This document shows positions 1 through 9,349 of a stretch of DNA of 64,000 nucleotides, piece by piece (the stretch's first letter is position 1; the number at the start of each line of letters is the position of its first letter). The notes below the pieces were generated by a model that worked only from the letters and a program-made list of their open reading frames with translations, had not been told where the DNA came from and searched no databases. The position numbers were made by a program, and so were the translations under genes. The stretch is from Rhizobium cauense (lineage in GTDB: Bacteria; Pseudomonadota; Alphaproteobacteria; Rhizobiales; Rhizobiaceae). The stretch is taken from assembly GCF_019511525.1 (NCBI RefSeq), contig NZ_JAEUAT010000006.1:186001-250000 (forward strand). The letters are read 5' to 3'.

Positions 1-2
1 AG

Positions 3-1910
3 AAGACTGTTTTTGTTCTTGATGAAGCCGGAATGGTTTCGTCAAGGCAGATGGCTCTTCTTACCGAAGCGGTGACGAAGTGTGGTTCGAAGCTGGTCCT
101 GGTCGGAGATCCCGAACAACTGCAACCGATCGAGGCGGGGGCTGCCTTTCGCGCCATTACCGATCGTATTGGCTATGCCGAACTCGAAACAATTTACCGT
201 CAGAAAGAGCAATGGATGCGGGACGCATCGCTTGACCTCGCACGTGGCAAAGTCGCGGACGCGCTCGCTGCCTACCGGGCAAAGGGCAGAATGATAAGCT
301 CGGAGTTGAAAGCGGAGGCTGCCGACAGACTGATCGCAGATTGGAGCCGTGACTACGATCCGGCGAAGTCTTCTCTTATCCTGACCCATCTGCGTCGCGA
401 CGTTCGGATGCTGAACGAGCTTTCTCGCTCAAAGTTGTTTGAGCGAGGGATTATCGACGGGGGAGCAGCCTTCAGGACCGATGACGGCAAGCGCATGTTC
501 GCCGCCGGCGAACAGATCATTTTCCTCAGGAACGAGAGCTCGCTCGGCGTCAAGAATGGCATGCTTGCCAAGGTCGTCGAGGCTACTACAGGGCGGATGA
601 TCGTGGCGGTCGGCGAGGGTAACGATCGCCGTCAGATTACAATCGAGCAACGCTTCTACGACAATGTGGATCACGGTTACGCGACGACGATCCACAAGAG
701 CCAGGGTGCGACCGTCGATCGCGTCAAAGTACTCGCTTCACTGTCGCTCGACAGGCACCTCACATATGTCGCGATGACCCGTCATCGCGAGGATCTCGAG
801 GTCTACTACGGCCGCCGTTCCTTTGCCAAAGCTGGAGGCATGGTTACGCTCCTTTCGCGCCAAAACGCGAAGGAGACGACCCTCGACTACGCCGGCGGCC
901 CCTTCTACCGGCAGGCGCTCCGCTTCGCCGAGGCCCGTGGTCTGCATCTCGTCAACGTCGCCCGCACCTTGCTCCGCGACCAGCTCGAATGGACCGTAAG
1001 GCAGCGCGCGAGGGTGGCTGACTTCGGTGCGCGGCTGGCGGCGATCAGCGTCAGAATCGGCCTTCTTTCATCAAATGCACAACCATCGCCACACAATGTT
1101 GCCAAGGAGCTAAAGCCCATGGTCTCTGGTATCACGACGTTCCCGAATTCGATCGATCAGGCGGTGGAGGAAAAGCTCGCTGCCGACCCCAGTCTAAAGA
1201 AGCGGTGGGACGATGTCGCGACCCGCTTCGCCCTCGTCTATAACAAGCCTCAGACGGCATTTAGGGCCGTTGATGTCGATAGATTCTTTGCCGACAAGGC
1301 TTCGGCGACGACAACGCTTTTTAAAATAGCCAATGAGCCGGAGAGCTTCGGTACGCTGAAGGGCAAGACTGGTCTCCTTGCCAGCAAGGGCGACAGGCAG
1401 GATCGCTCTACAGCCCTCCTTAATGCTCCAGCACTTGCGCGGAACCTCGAGCACTACATGACAGCTCGCGGGAACGCAGAGCACAGGCATAGAGTCGAAG
1501 AGCTCAGCGTTCGCGCCAGAGCGTCAATCGACATCCCCGCCCTGTCACCTGACGCGAAACTGGTTCTTGAGCGAGCTCGCGATGCGTTCGATCGGAACGA
1601 CCTCCAGTCGGGTCTGGAGTTTGCCCTTGTCGACAAACAAGTAAAGGCGGAGCTGGACAGTTTTGCAAACGCCGTTTGCGTGCGTTTCGGCGAGCGCACT
1701 TTTCTCGGAATCGCATCAAAGAGCCCGGACGGCGCGACGTATCGGTTGGTCACGTCGGGCATGACACCCTCACAGAAGTCCGAGATCAGGAGCGCCTGGG
1801 AGTGCATGCGAGCGGTTCAGCAACTCTCCGCTCACGAACGGACCGTGACTGCGATCAAAGAGGTGGAAGCGCTTAGGCAGACAAAGAGTAACGGACTTTC
1901 CCTCAAATGA
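3..1910 (+). CDS. traA: TraA relaxase/helicase, C-terminal part (5' end outside window)
   Basis: C-terminal 635 residues of the conjugative relaxase-helicase TraA of Ti/Sym plasmids, which nicks oriT and unwinds the transferred strand. The frame is open from base 3. It begins at the Walker B segment VLDEAGMVSS of the RecD-like helicase, followed by VLVGDPEQLQPIEAG (about residue 40), TIHKSQGATVDRV (near 232) and YVAMTRHRED (near 255), all superfamily 1 motifs. The MobA/MobL relaxase domain and Walker A motif would lie upstream, outside the window. The first internal ATG is at base 33, but it falls inside the helicase core and is not the start. The stop overlaps the traF start (ATGA), as in pTi-type tra operons. 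Confidence 0.93.
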   Translation, partial: KTVFVLDEAGMVSSRQMALLTEAVTKCGSKLVLVGDPEQLQPIEAGAAFRAITDRIGYAELETIYRQKEQWMRDASLDLARGKVADALAAYRAKGRMISSELKAEAADRLIADWSRDYDPAKSSLILTHLRRDVRMLNELSRSKLFERGIIDGGAAFRTDDGKRMFAAGEQIIFLRNESSLGVKNGMLAKVVEATTGRMIVAVGEGNDRRQITIEQRFYDNVDHGYATTIHKSQGATVDRVKVLASLSLDRHLTYVAMTRHREDLEVYYGRRSFAKAGGMVTLLSRQNAKETTLDYAGGPFYRQALRFAEARGLHLVNVARTLLRDQLEWTVRQRARVADFGARLAAISVRIGLLSSNAQPSPHNVAKELKPMVSGITTFPNSIDQAVEEKLAADPSLKKRWDDVATRFALVYNKPQTAFRAVDVDRFFADKASATTTLFKIANEPESFGTLKGKTGLLASKGDRQDRSTALLNAPALARNLEHYMTARGNAEHRHRVEELSVRARASIDIPALSPDAKLVLERARDAFDRNDLQSGLEFALVDKQVKAELDSFANAVCVRFGERTFLGIASKSPDGATYRLVTSGMTPSQKSEIRSAWECMRAVQQLSAHERTVTAIKEVEALRQTKSNGLSLK

Positions 1911-2473
1911 TTTCCGTGCGCGCCAGCTCAGCTATCTGGGCCCCGCTTCGTCGGCCTCTCCTCCTTCTACCGACCGTTATTATCTTGACGGTTCCGGTGG
2001 GCCTGCTAGCGGGTGGTCTCGTCGGCTTCAGGGTCAATCTGACGCCGAGCGAACCGCTAGGTCTATGGTATGTCCAGCCGCTCAAGCGCCCCGTGGCGGT
2101 AGGAGATCGTGTGTTTGTCTGCCCTCCGCAGAGCAAGGCAATGCACCTTGCCCGGGAACGCGGATACCTGCGTGGAGGTCTTTGCCCGAGCGGCTATGCC
2201 CCGCTCATTAAAACAATCGTTGCAACCGCAGGACATCGGGTTGACGTCGACCGTGTGGTCGCGATCGACGGAGTGACACTGGCCCATTCTACGCTATTGC
2301 GGCGGGACGGGAAGGGTCGAACGCTGACTGCATATACCGGAGGAATGATCTCGGCGGGCGAGGTCTTTGTGCATTCGAGCTTCGCGGGTTCCTACGATTC
2401 TCGCTATTTCGGTCCGGTGCCGGCCCCCGGCATTCTCGGTCTTGCTGAGGAAGTCCTTACCTATGCGCCGTGA
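1907..2473 (+). CDS. traF: TraF, conjugative transfer signal peptidase (S26 family)
   Basis: 188-residue membrane-anchored peptidase. An N-terminal hydrophobic segment (about residues 18-40) is followed by TPSEPLGLW with the expected nucleophile Ser48, then PLIKTIVA with the general-base Lys102, and SYDSRYFGPVP near residue 161. These are the boxes of TraF/LepB-type S26 peptidases. In RP4 and Ti systems TraF processes and cyclises the pilin precursor TrbC; that role is family knowledge. No trb genes are seen in this window. The start overlaps the traA stop by 4 bp and the end overlaps traB by 11 bp, indicating translational coupling. Confidence 0.93.
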   Translation: MISVRASSAIWAPLRRPLLLLPTVIILTVPVGLLAGGLVGFRVNLTPSEPLGLWYVQPLKRPVAVGDRVFVCPPQSKAMHLARERGYLRGGLCPSGYAPLIKTIVATAGHRVDVDRVVAIDGVTLAHSTLLRRDGKGRTLTAYTGGMISAGEVFVHSSFAGSYDSRYFGPVPAPGILGLAEEVLTYAP

Positions 2474-3626
2474 ATACGCTTGTGATGGAGTGCTTGCTGT
2501 CGCAGCCTTGGCGACCGGGTGTCTTGCGTGGAGCGGTCATGTGCTCCTGCTTCCCGCTTCAATGTTGTTTCCGTTCCTGTGGTCGATGACGTCACATAGG
2601 AGCGCCGCCGCGGTCGTTTCGGCCGTTTATTTTCTTGCCGCATCGCGTGGCTTGCCACAAGGCGTTGTCACCTACTACGGGTCGGACCTGTGGCCTGGCC
2701 TGCAACTATGCCTTCTTGCCTCTAGTTCGTTCGTTGTCGTCCATACCGTTTTATGGGAGAGGCAACGCGGACTGCGAAAGGGCTGGCGCTACCTCGTCGT
2801 CTGTATCTTGATGGCAACTCCGCCATTTGGCATCCTGGGATGGGCTCATCCCATCACGTCTGCCGGCGTCCTTTTTCCGGGTTGGGGATGGATGGGACTT
2901 GCCGCGACCCTCGCAGCACTCGCGTTCATGACGACGCTGGCATCTCCAGTCGTCGCTATCGTCCTTTCAGGTTTCTGGATCTGGTCTGCAACTCACTGGA
3001 CCTCGCCTCCTGTCCCGCCGCACTGGAAAGGTGCAGATTTGACTCTAGGCGCCAGCCTGGGGCGAGACGCCAGTCTGATACGACAGCAACAACTGGCTAC
3101 AAGGCTTAAAGGCGAGATCGAAGGTGCGGCTGTCGTGGTCCTACCAGAGAGTGCGCTCGGTCTCTGGACCCCAACCGTTGAACGGTTCTGGACGCGGCAG
3201 CTCAAAGGCTCGGATCTGACCATGATCGCCGGCGCAGCGATTGTGAATGGCTTCGGCTACGACAACGTTCTTGTTGACGTCGATCGGAAGGGAGCCCGCA
3301 TCGCTTATCGCGAACGGATGCCCGTTCCCGGATCGATGTGGCAACCGTGGTTGGCATGGTTCCACGGCAGCGGTGGAGCCCGCGCGCATTTCTTTGCCAA
3401 CCCCGTCATCGACATCGGTGCAGCAAGGGCTGCACCGTTGATCTGCTACGAACAGCTCATCATTTGGCCCGTGCTCCAATCGATGCTCTACGAGCCGCAC
3501 GTCATTGTCGCGGTCGCAAACAGCTGGTGGACCGTCGGAACTTCAATCGGCGACGTCCAGCGCGCGAGTGCCCAAGCGTGGGCGCGCCTCTTTGGCACAT
3601 ACCTCGTTGTTTCCTTCAACACGTGA
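2463..3626 (+). CDS. traB: TraB, nitrilase-fold conjugal transfer protein
   Basis: 387 residues if begun at the ATG overlapping the end of traF; this start gives the coupled arrangement normal for traF-traB. The N-terminal half has several hydrophobic segments. The C-terminal half is a carbon-nitrogen hydrolase domain like apolipoprotein N-acyltransferase, with VVLPESALGLW carrying the catalytic Glu and PLICYEQLIIWPVL carrying the catalytic Cys, then VANSWW. Ti-plasmid TraB is needed for efficient transfer, but its exact reaction is not established. The frame is also open upstream of 2463, but a longer start would overlap traF heavily and is unlikely. Confidence 0.9.
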   Translation: MRREYACDGVLAVAALATGCLAWSGHVLLLPASMLFPFLWSMTSHRSAAAVVSAVYFLAASRGLPQGVVTYYGSDLWPGLQLCLLASSSFVVVHTVLWERQRGLRKGWRYLVVCILMATPPFGILGWAHPITSAGVLFPGWGWMGLAATLAALAFMTTLASPVVAIVLSGFWIWSATHWTSPPVPPHWKGADLTLGASLGRDASLIRQQQLATRLKGEIEGAAVVVLPESALGLWTPTVERFWTRQLKGSDLTMIAGAAIVNGFGYDNVLVDVDRKGARIAYRERMPVPGSMWQPWLAWFHGSGGARAHFFANPVIDIGAARAAPLICYEQLIIWPVLQSMLYEPHVIVAVANSWWTVGTSIGDVQRASAQAWARLFGTYLVVSFNT

Positions 3627-3639
3627 GTGGACAGACGTT

Positions 3640-4251
3640 ATGCTTGATGTTGCATTTATCAAAGAATGTGCCGACCCGTCACTGAAGCCTGCTGTCGTGG
3701 AACAGTTCGTCTCCGCAGTCGGCTCACCGAACCCGCTGGCAATCACCGTGCGATCGGGAGGGCGACTGGTCCTCATTCCGGTTGCGAAAACACCCACAGA
3801 GGCGATGAAACTCATTCGGGAAAATGTCGGGCGGGCCGTAGTTCGTGTTGGGCTGACACAGCTTCCAGCCGGCGTCAGCGTAAACGACCCTTCGGATCTG
3901 AACGAGGATCTTGTCGATCCCTGCAAGAACCTGCGTTTGGGCACAAAGTTGTTTGGCAAGGTCGTGCGCATTGTCGCAAAATGGTATGGCAATCCGAAAG
4001 GCCAGGACGCTTTCCCACAAATATTCGAGGACGCCGTCTATGCCTGGAAAACCGGTGAGTTCGATGGCCAGGATGTATTTCGGGAGGCGGACCCAGGTGA
4101 GGCAGCCGAGCAAAACCAATCAGTCGATTGGCGTGACGAGAAACCTCTGCAATCGGAAGCGCAACCGGAAATCGCGAGCGATGCGGCCAACCAAGCGGCA
4201 ATTGACTCGGCCGGGATGCGGATCGACCTATCAAGGATTGGCGGCAAGTAG
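3640..4251 (+). CDS. traH: TraH, conjugal transfer protein
   Basis: 203 residues, starting at the ATG of MLDVAFIKECADPSLKP, the typical TraH N-terminus, 13 bp after traB. The segment VDPCKNLRLGTKLFGKVVRIV near residue 90 matches the pattern seen in TraH and in the N-terminal region of VirB1-type proteins. The C-terminal third is acidic and low in complexity. It is the last gene of traA-F-B-H; its exact role is unresolved in the literature as I know it. No traM or traR follows, so the quorum-sensing control genes found after traH on Ti plasmids are absent here. Confidence 0.87.
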   Translation: MLDVAFIKECADPSLKPAVVEQFVSAVGSPNPLAITVRSGGRLVLIPVAKTPTEAMKLIRENVGRAVVRVGLTQLPAGVSVNDPSDLNEDLVDPCKNLRLGTKLFGKVVRIVAKWYGNPKGQDAFPQIFEDAVYAWKTGEFDGQDVFREADPGEAAEQNQSVDWRDEKPLQSEAQPEIASDAANQAAIDSAGMRIDLSRIGGK

Positions 4252-4425
4252 TGCCTCAGGTCAGACCAAGGAAGGACAAGCGCGCTTGAAGACCCCCTGT
4301 GCACCCGTCGAGGCCAAAAATTGGTGTTATAGGAGAGCGCCTTTTCCGTACATAGGGGGCTCGATCGCAACTAGGCCAAATAATGTGTCGCCCTAGGGAA
4401 ATAGAATACCGCGGTAAGTACGAGT

Positions 4426-4439
4426 TTGATGGATGTCAA
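4426..4439. promoter_or_regulatory. FixK/FNR box upstream of the tandem stress-protein genes
   Basis: TTGATGGATGTCAA matches TTGA-N6-TCAA completely. The centre at 4432.5 would place a class II start site near 4474, 20 bp before the ATG at 4494. Confidence 0.75.
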
Positions 4440-4493
4440 AGACATGCTTTTGGATCACGTTACGCTTCCCTTATCCAAAAGGGAGATCGTGAC

Positions 4494-5327
4494 ATGAGCA
4501 TCAAAACCGTAATGTGCGTCCTGAGCGTCGATCGCTGGGACCAAGATATCAAGTCAGGCATCGAGTTCTGCGAAACCCAGGGTGCACATATGACCGCGCT
4601 CGTCATCTGTATGGGCGGTGTCCCTGCCATCGCCACTTACGAGGCGATATCCACAGCCTGGCTCGATGAACAGCGAAGGGAAATCGATCGGCTCAGAGAA
4701 GAGACCAAGGCGGTCAAGGAGGTGCTGGACAGAACGGAGCTCTCCTTTGACGTTCAGGAAATCTACACTGAGTTTGCATGGGCGGAAGAGGACATCGCCA
4801 AGCACGCGCTCTACGCCGACCTTGTGCTGGTCGGCGCACAAGCCGCTGGAAATGACGATCTTCAACGTCGGATCGTAGACGGAGCGCTTTTTGAATCCCC
4901 AACGCCGATCCTTCTAAATCCTCGCATGCAGGCAGTGACATCCTTTCCGAAGTCCATCCTGCTTGCCTGGGACTCCAGCGACGAGGCGGCTAGGGCCGCT
5001 CGACAATCGATAGAATTCCTCAAAAGCTGCGATGCCGTTCATGTCACGCTTGTTGACCCAGTAGCACGGAGCTACGAAAACGGTGAAGAGCCGGGAGCAG
5101 ATATCGCCTTGTTCCTCAGCCGCCACGGCATCAGAGCGGAGGTAGACTGCGTTTCCAGCGGCGGGCGCCGCGTGGACGAGACCTTGCGCCAGCATGCCAC
5201 TGACGTCGCAGCCGACTTGGTTGTCATGGGCGCTTACAATCATCCGCGGATACAGCAGCGCCTGTTCGGCGGCGTCACCCGCTCAATGCTGAAAGATAGC
5301 CGCGTCCCCCTGTTCCTATCGCGCTAA
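4494..5327 (+). CDS. Tandem universal stress protein
   Basis: 277 residues with two Usp domains. The first is divergent (about 1-145, with LVLVGAQAAG). The second (about 150-277) begins SILLAWDSSDEAARAARQ and ends VVMGAYNHPRIQQRLFGGVTRSML, the nucleotide-binding G-2x-G-9x-G(S/T) type tail. The start is the ATG after an AAGGGAG ribosome binding site; the frame upstream has no such signal. Usp proteins bind ATP and aid survival under anoxia or starvation. A perfect FixK box lies 55 bp upstream. A related tandem Usp follows 64 bp downstream, probably in the same operon. Confidence 0.88.
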   Translation: MSIKTVMCVLSVDRWDQDIKSGIEFCETQGAHMTALVICMGGVPAIATYEAISTAWLDEQRREIDRLREETKAVKEVLDRTELSFDVQEIYTEFAWAEEDIAKHALYADLVLVGAQAAGNDDLQRRIVDGALFESPTPILLNPRMQAVTSFPKSILLAWDSSDEAARAARQSIEFLKSCDAVHVTLVDPVARSYENGEEPGADIALFLSRHGIRAEVDCVSSGGRRVDETLRQHATDVAADLVVMGAYNHPRIQQRLFGGVTRSMLKDSRVPLFLSR

Positions 5328-5391
5328 CCCACATTCTTGGCCGGGCGAATGCTCGGCTGAGTTGTGCACCACTTTTCGTGAAGAGGGTACG

Positions 5392-6204
5392 ATGAGGTTG
5401 CAGTTTCACCTACCGTTGACGACGCATCCGGAAGCGAGCTCATTCGCTATCATCGAGAACGCCATCCAATTCGCGTTGCACCAAGACGCCGATCTCGTTG
5501 CAAGCTTGTCGGCGGTGCGCCACCGTGGTCATGAAGGGATCCGGACGCATTCAGATGACGACGAGTTCCAGGCGGACCGCTTCGACCGTGACGTGGCAGC
5601 TCAACTCGTCCGACATTTGAAGGAGCGCGCCGCCCGCGTCTCGCTCAACATACGACTTGCTTCGCTGGAGGCAGAGGAAATGTCGGGGATCGTAAGACTG
5701 TCAGAATTCGCGCGAGCGTACGATGTCACGATTCTTGAAAATACGGAGCTGGCGAGACCGATCATCGAGGACCTCTTTTTCGACAGCGGCCGCCCATTGC
5801 TCCTATTGCCTCAAGAAGACTACTATGGCCGGATTGACAACGTTGCAATCTGCTGGGACGGGAGTGCCACTGCCGCAAGAGCCGTCGCTAACGCCTATCC
5901 AATGTTGCAATCTGCTACCAGGGCGACCGTTATCCACGTTCGCGACGCAGACCTGCGGAACGACGATCTTCTCAACCGTTATATCGAAACGCTGCGACAT
6001 GCCGGCCTTAACGCCGCATTGAATGAGGTGCGTTGCGATGGCGACGGAACGCCGAGTGTCATCCAGGATGCCGCTCTGGAAGCTCACGCCGACCTTTTGA
6101 TCGCTGGAGCGTACGGCCATTCGAGGTTTCGCGAAGCTCTCTTCGGAGGCGTGACTCGCGGCCTGCTAGCGAACCTGCGCGTTCCCACGTTGCTGTCGCA
6201 CTAG
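5392..6204 (+). CDS. Tandem universal stress protein (second copy)
   Basis: 270 residues from the ATG that follows GAGGG at the right distance. It has the same two-domain plan as the preceding gene. The C-terminal Usp domain has NVAICWDGSATAARAVANA near residue 150 and LLIAGAYGHSRFREALFGGVTRG near the end. The N-terminal domain holds VTILENTELARPIIEDLFF. No FixK box lies directly in front, so co-transcription with the first Usp is likely. Its stop overlaps the stop of the convergent P-type ATPase by 4 bp. Confidence 0.87.
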   Translation: MRLQFHLPLTTHPEASSFAIIENAIQFALHQDADLVASLSAVRHRGHEGIRTHSDDDEFQADRFDRDVAAQLVRHLKERAARVSLNIRLASLEAEEMSGIVRLSEFARAYDVTILENTELARPIIEDLFFDSGRPLLLLPQEDYYGRIDNVAICWDGSATAARAVANAYPMLQSATRATVIHVRDADLRNDDLLNRYIETLRHAGLNAALNEVRCDGDGTPSVIQDAALEAHADLLIAGAYGHSRFREALFGGVTRGLLANLRVPTLLSH

Positions 6205-8063
6205 CGCAAGGCACGAAGGGCATTTAGCACGACCGCTATATCTATCGCCTCCTGCAGCAAGGCGCCTTGGACCGGCGGCAGCAGGCCGGCTCCCGCGAAT
6301 GCCATTGCTACCAGGGAAAGTCCGATACCTACAACGACACTCTGGATGGCAATCTCCATTGATCGGCGGCTGACTTCGACAGCCTTCACGAGGCCGATCA
6401 GACCACCTCGAAGCAGTACTACGTCGGCGGCTTCCGCCGCAGCGGCGAGGTTTCCTCGCACGACGGCCAGTCCGACATCCGCGGCAGCGAGCGCAGGCGC
6501 GTCATTTACACCGTCACCGACCATTAACACTTGGCCACCTCTCGCCTTTTCCTTTTGAACGACGTTGACCTTGTCTGCAGCGCCTAAGTCCGCCTCGACG
6601 TCATCGATACGAAGGCGACTGGCGATCGTCTTGGCGACGGCCATGCGGTCGCCGCTAGCAAGCAAAATGCGTTTGACGCCAAGATCGCGGAGCCCCTCTA
6701 CGGCAGCGGCAGCTTCTTCTCTCAGACTGTCCTCAAAGCGGATCGCCCCAAAGACTTGATCATCGACACACACTAGCGCAGTGGCGGAAGCGTCCACTGT
6801 AGGCAGCCCTGAAGACACACCTTGCAACCGTAAAAACGCAGGGCTCCCAACCAACACACGCCGCCGATCGACAGTTGCCACCACTCCCTCTCCAGCCACT
6901 TCGGCCGCCTGCTCTGGTCCGCTTAGTGGAAGGCAACGCTCTCGCGCTTCGCGCACTATTGCTCGACCTAAGGGATGAGCCGATGCAAGTTCTGCGGATG
7001 CGGCCAACCGGAGCAGTTCGTTGGGAGCGCCCGTGCCCGACACCGCCGCGACAGTGGGTTCGCCGATGGTCAGCGTTCCTGTCTTGTCGAAGATGACAGT
7101 ATCGCATTTCGATAGCGCTTCGAGCACACCTGCCCCTTTCACGAGAACGCCCTTACGCGCTGCATTCGACATGCCCGCCACGAGCGCAACCGGGACCGCC
7201 AGAATAAGAGGACAGGGCGTCGCTACGACCAGAACCGCAAGCAGCCTTACAGGATCTCCCGATGCGGCGACGGATATCGATGCGATCGCGAGTGTCAGCA
7301 CCAAAAACCAGATCCCAATTTTGTCTGCGAGCCGGTAGATCGGCGCCTTGGCGTTCCGTGCCCTTTGCACAAGCCGCAGAATGTGCGCGTACGTGCTGTC
7401 CCCGGCCGTATTTGAGACGACGAGCTCGAAGGCTTCTCCTGCGTTTGACGCACCACTCGCAATGGAGTGTCCATGCTCGAGGCGGACTGGGAGCGGCTCG
7501 CCAGTCAACGCAGACTGATCGACAAGCGCTGAACGTCCATCCACGGTTCCATCCACGGGGACGACATCGCCCCGCCGAATGAGTAGTCGGTCTCCTGGTT
7601 CGATAACCTGGATCGGTACCTCGATAAAGCCGCCGACCGACAAGCGCATTGCACTTCGGGGCACGCGCGAAAGTAGCTCAGTCATTCCGCTCTCGGCACG
7701 ATGGTGCGCATAAAACTCAAGAAAATGCCCCCCGGCGTACATCACCGAAACGATCGCCCCGGCGAGATACTCTTCGAACCAAAGCGCGCTGCACATGGCA
7801 AGACCGGCAATTAGGTCAAGCCCGAAATCTCCTTTGCGAACCTTCCACGCTATCTCAGCGACCAGACCACCGAGCACCAGTACAATACTGGAGATGAAGA
7901 ACGTGCTTGCAACGTTGTATCCCCCCAATACCGCCAGGAACAAACCGATCAAAAGGAAACCAAGGGCAGAGCCAAAAAGGACGACGGGCCAATGCCGCTT
8001 TACGGCATCGACCAGCGAAAGTCTGGCCTCGGATCGGGCCGATACTGCATCTATAGATTGCAT
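6201..8063 (-). CDS. Heavy-metal-type P1B ATPase without HMA domain
   Basis: 620-residue integral membrane ATPase that would export or import a metal ion. Visible motifs are TGEP (187-190), ATPCPLILAVPVA with CPL at 284-286 in the transport site, the phosphorylated Asp326 in DKTGTLT, HPLGRAIV in the nucleotide domain, and GDGVNDAPALAAADV. There is no N-terminal CxxC metal-binding domain. The intramembrane motif is CPL rather than CPC, so the metal cannot be assigned. The ATG follows GGAGGTCAG. A FixK-like box lies 62 bp upstream, shared with the divergent gene at 8200. Related enzymes lie in microaerobic clusters of rhizobial symbiotic plasmids. Confidence 0.9.
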   Translation of the reverse strand: MQSIDAVSARSEARLSLVDAVKRHWPVVLFGSALGFLLIGLFLAVLGGYNVASTFFISSIVLVLGGLVAEIAWKVRKGDFGLDLIAGLAMCSALWFEEYLAGAIVSVMYAGGHFLEFYAHHRAESGMTELLSRVPRSAMRLSVGGFIEVPIQVIEPGDRLLIRRGDVVPVDGTVDGRSALVDQSALTGEPLPVRLEHGHSIASGASNAGEAFELVVSNTAGDSTYAHILRLVQRARNAKAPIYRLADKIGIWFLVLTLAIASISVAASGDPVRLLAVLVVATPCPLILAVPVALVAGMSNAARKGVLVKGAGVLEALSKCDTVIFDKTGTLTIGEPTVAAVSGTGAPNELLRLAASAELASAHPLGRAIVREARERCLPLSGPEQAAEVAGEGVVATVDRRRVLVGSPAFLRLQGVSSGLPTVDASATALVCVDDQVFGAIRFEDSLREEAAAAVEGLRDLGVKRILLASGDRMAVAKTIASRLRIDDVEADLGAADKVNVVQKEKARGGQVLMVGDGVNDAPALAAADVGLAVVRGNLAAAAEAADVVLLRGGLIGLVKAVEVSRRSMEIAIQSVVVGIGLSLVAMAFAGAGLLPPVQGALLQEAIDIAVVLNALRALR

Positions 8064-8124
8064 ACCTGACCTCCACTACCCGCTTTCTTGAGGGATGACA
8101 TTGACAGAAGCGTCCCAGGTTTCA

Positions 8125-8138
8125 TTGATCTATGACAA
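8125..8138. promoter_or_regulatory. Imperfect FixK/FNR box between divergent genes
   Basis: TTGATCTATGACAA matches TTGA-N6-TCAA at 7 of 8 positions. Its centre is equidistant (about 69 bp) from the ATGs of the P-type ATPase on the minus strand and the gene at 8200 on the plus strand, so it could serve both. Confidence 0.5.
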
Positions 8139-8199
8139 TGACAGGGCACTCTCGTAGCGCGACAAAGGCGCCCCTGGCAGTCAAACCGAGGAAGAGGCC

Positions 8200-8646
8200 A
8201 TGCATTGCGATTATGTTGTCGGCGAATTGGCAAGCAATCAACGACAAGCCGCCTATGCGTTGGTCTGTAGCGTCGCACCCACCTTTGCGGAAAGCGACTG
8301 GGATGCCCTCTTCGACAGCGCACGAAAGTGGAATTGCACAGGCGCGAGCGATCTTGCGGGTCGCGTCAGGGGGTTAGCGGTGTTCAGGTTCCTTATGCAC
8401 CCGGATGCAGGTTTCCTGATGGACGTTCCGATCTTTATCGCCCTGAGCTCTGCCAATCATCAGGCGGTGGCCGAAGCGTTGTTTTCCCGGCTGTCGGGAT
8501 ACGCGGCCGCTTGCCGTTTTATGCGCGTCTGGAGCAACCTGCCAGGCAGCCTTGAACAACTGGAGGATATCCATCTATTCCGGCGGTGGGATCATGGGCT
8601 CATCTACCCGATACTTCCTGGGATTGCAGGTTCGGCTTTGCAGTGA
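8200..8646 (+). CDS. Hypothetical protein in the FixK-box island
   Basis: 148 residues, unrecognised. The ATG follows GAGGAAGAGG. The sequence is globular, rich in Trp, Phe and Ala, with a helical middle (SSANHQAVAEALFSRLSGYA) and no signal peptide or clear membrane segment. It is divergent from the P-type ATPase and shares the FixK-like box with it. Its 3' end overlaps the 3' end of the response regulator gene by 47 bp on the opposite strand, which is unusual for two real genes; the frame may therefore be slightly overextended. Confidence 0.55.
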   Translation: MHCDYVVGELASNQRQAAYALVCSVAPTFAESDWDALFDSARKWNCTGASDLAGRVRGLAVFRFLMHPDAGFLMDVPIFIALSSANHQAVAEALFSRLSGYAAACRFMRVWSNLPGSLEQLEDIHLFRRWDHGLIYPILPGIAGSALQ

Positions 8647-9349
8647 AAACGTAGCCCACCGAGCGCACCGACTTTATAAGTATCGGATGGGTGGGATCGA
8701 CCTCCATCTTGCGCCTCAGGCGCGAGATCTGGGTATCTATCGACCTATCGAATACATCTCGTCCACGGTGTCGAGTGAGATCCATCAACATATCCCGCGT
8801 CAACACACGGCCCGCGTTTCTAACCAGCGCATCAAGCATGTCGAACTCGCCAGTCGAGAGCTCGACCTCCTCGTTATGTGGATTCACAAGCTTGCGTTTT
8901 CCTCGATCAAATCTCCAGCCGTCGAAGACGACTACGTCGTCCATCTCAGGCGGCCGCACTTTACCGCTCTGGTAGCGGCGGAGGATCGACTTGAGTCGCG
9001 CATGGACCTCGCGAAGGTGGAATGGTTTGACGACGTAGTCGTCGGCACCGACTTCCAGGCCCACAACGCAGTCCACGACGTCCTCCCGCCCTGTAAGGAT
9101 CATTATCGGTATGTTCGAGGTAGTTCGTATCTCCCGTGCCAGATCTATGCCGTCCTGGTCGGGGAGCACCAGGTCAAGCAATATGATATCGAAAGCCCTT
9201 CCGCTAAGCGATATTTTCATTTCCTTGCCATTTGCGACGCACGTGACGTTATAGCCTTCCTGTTCAAAGTAGCGCTGCAGCATCTGGCGGACGCGCGGGT
9301 CATCGTCGACGACAAGAATTCGCGTTGCTGCGGGGGAGCCCAAGCTCAT
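8600..9349 (-). CDS. OmpR/PhoB-type response regulator, FxkR-like by context
   Basis: 249 residues. The receiver domain has ILVVDDDPRV at 11-20, the phospho-acceptor Asp59 in LLDLVLPDQDG, and the conserved Lys in ADDYVVKPF. The C-terminal winged helix ends with DTQISRLRRKMEVDP and VRSVGYVF. The start chosen is the ATG of MSLGSPAATR, just before the first receiver strand. The gene lies downstream of a haem-PAS hybrid kinase and a FixK-like gene on the same strand. In Rhizobium etli, FxkR is an OmpR-type regulator that links hybrid FixL to fixK. The match in gene order suggests this role, but identity with FxkR cannot be proved by eye. Confidence 0.88.
   Translation of the reverse strand: MSLGSPAATRILVVDDDPRVRQMLQRYFEQEGYNVTCVANGKEMKISLSGRAFDIILLDLVLPDQDGIDLAREIRTTSNIPIMILTGREDVVDCVVGLEVGADDYVVKPFHLREVHARLKSILRRYQSGKVRPPEMDDVVVFDGWRFDRGKRKLVNPHNEEVELSTGEFDMLDALVRNAGRVLTRDMLMDLTRHRGRDVFDRSIDTQISRLRRKMEVDPTHPILIKSVRSVGYVFTAKPNLQSQEVSGR

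Noticed and set aside
33..1910. Treating the first ATG as the start of a complete 625-residue protein
   Set aside because: The frame is open upstream to the window edge and the ATG falls inside the Walker B region of the TraA helicase.
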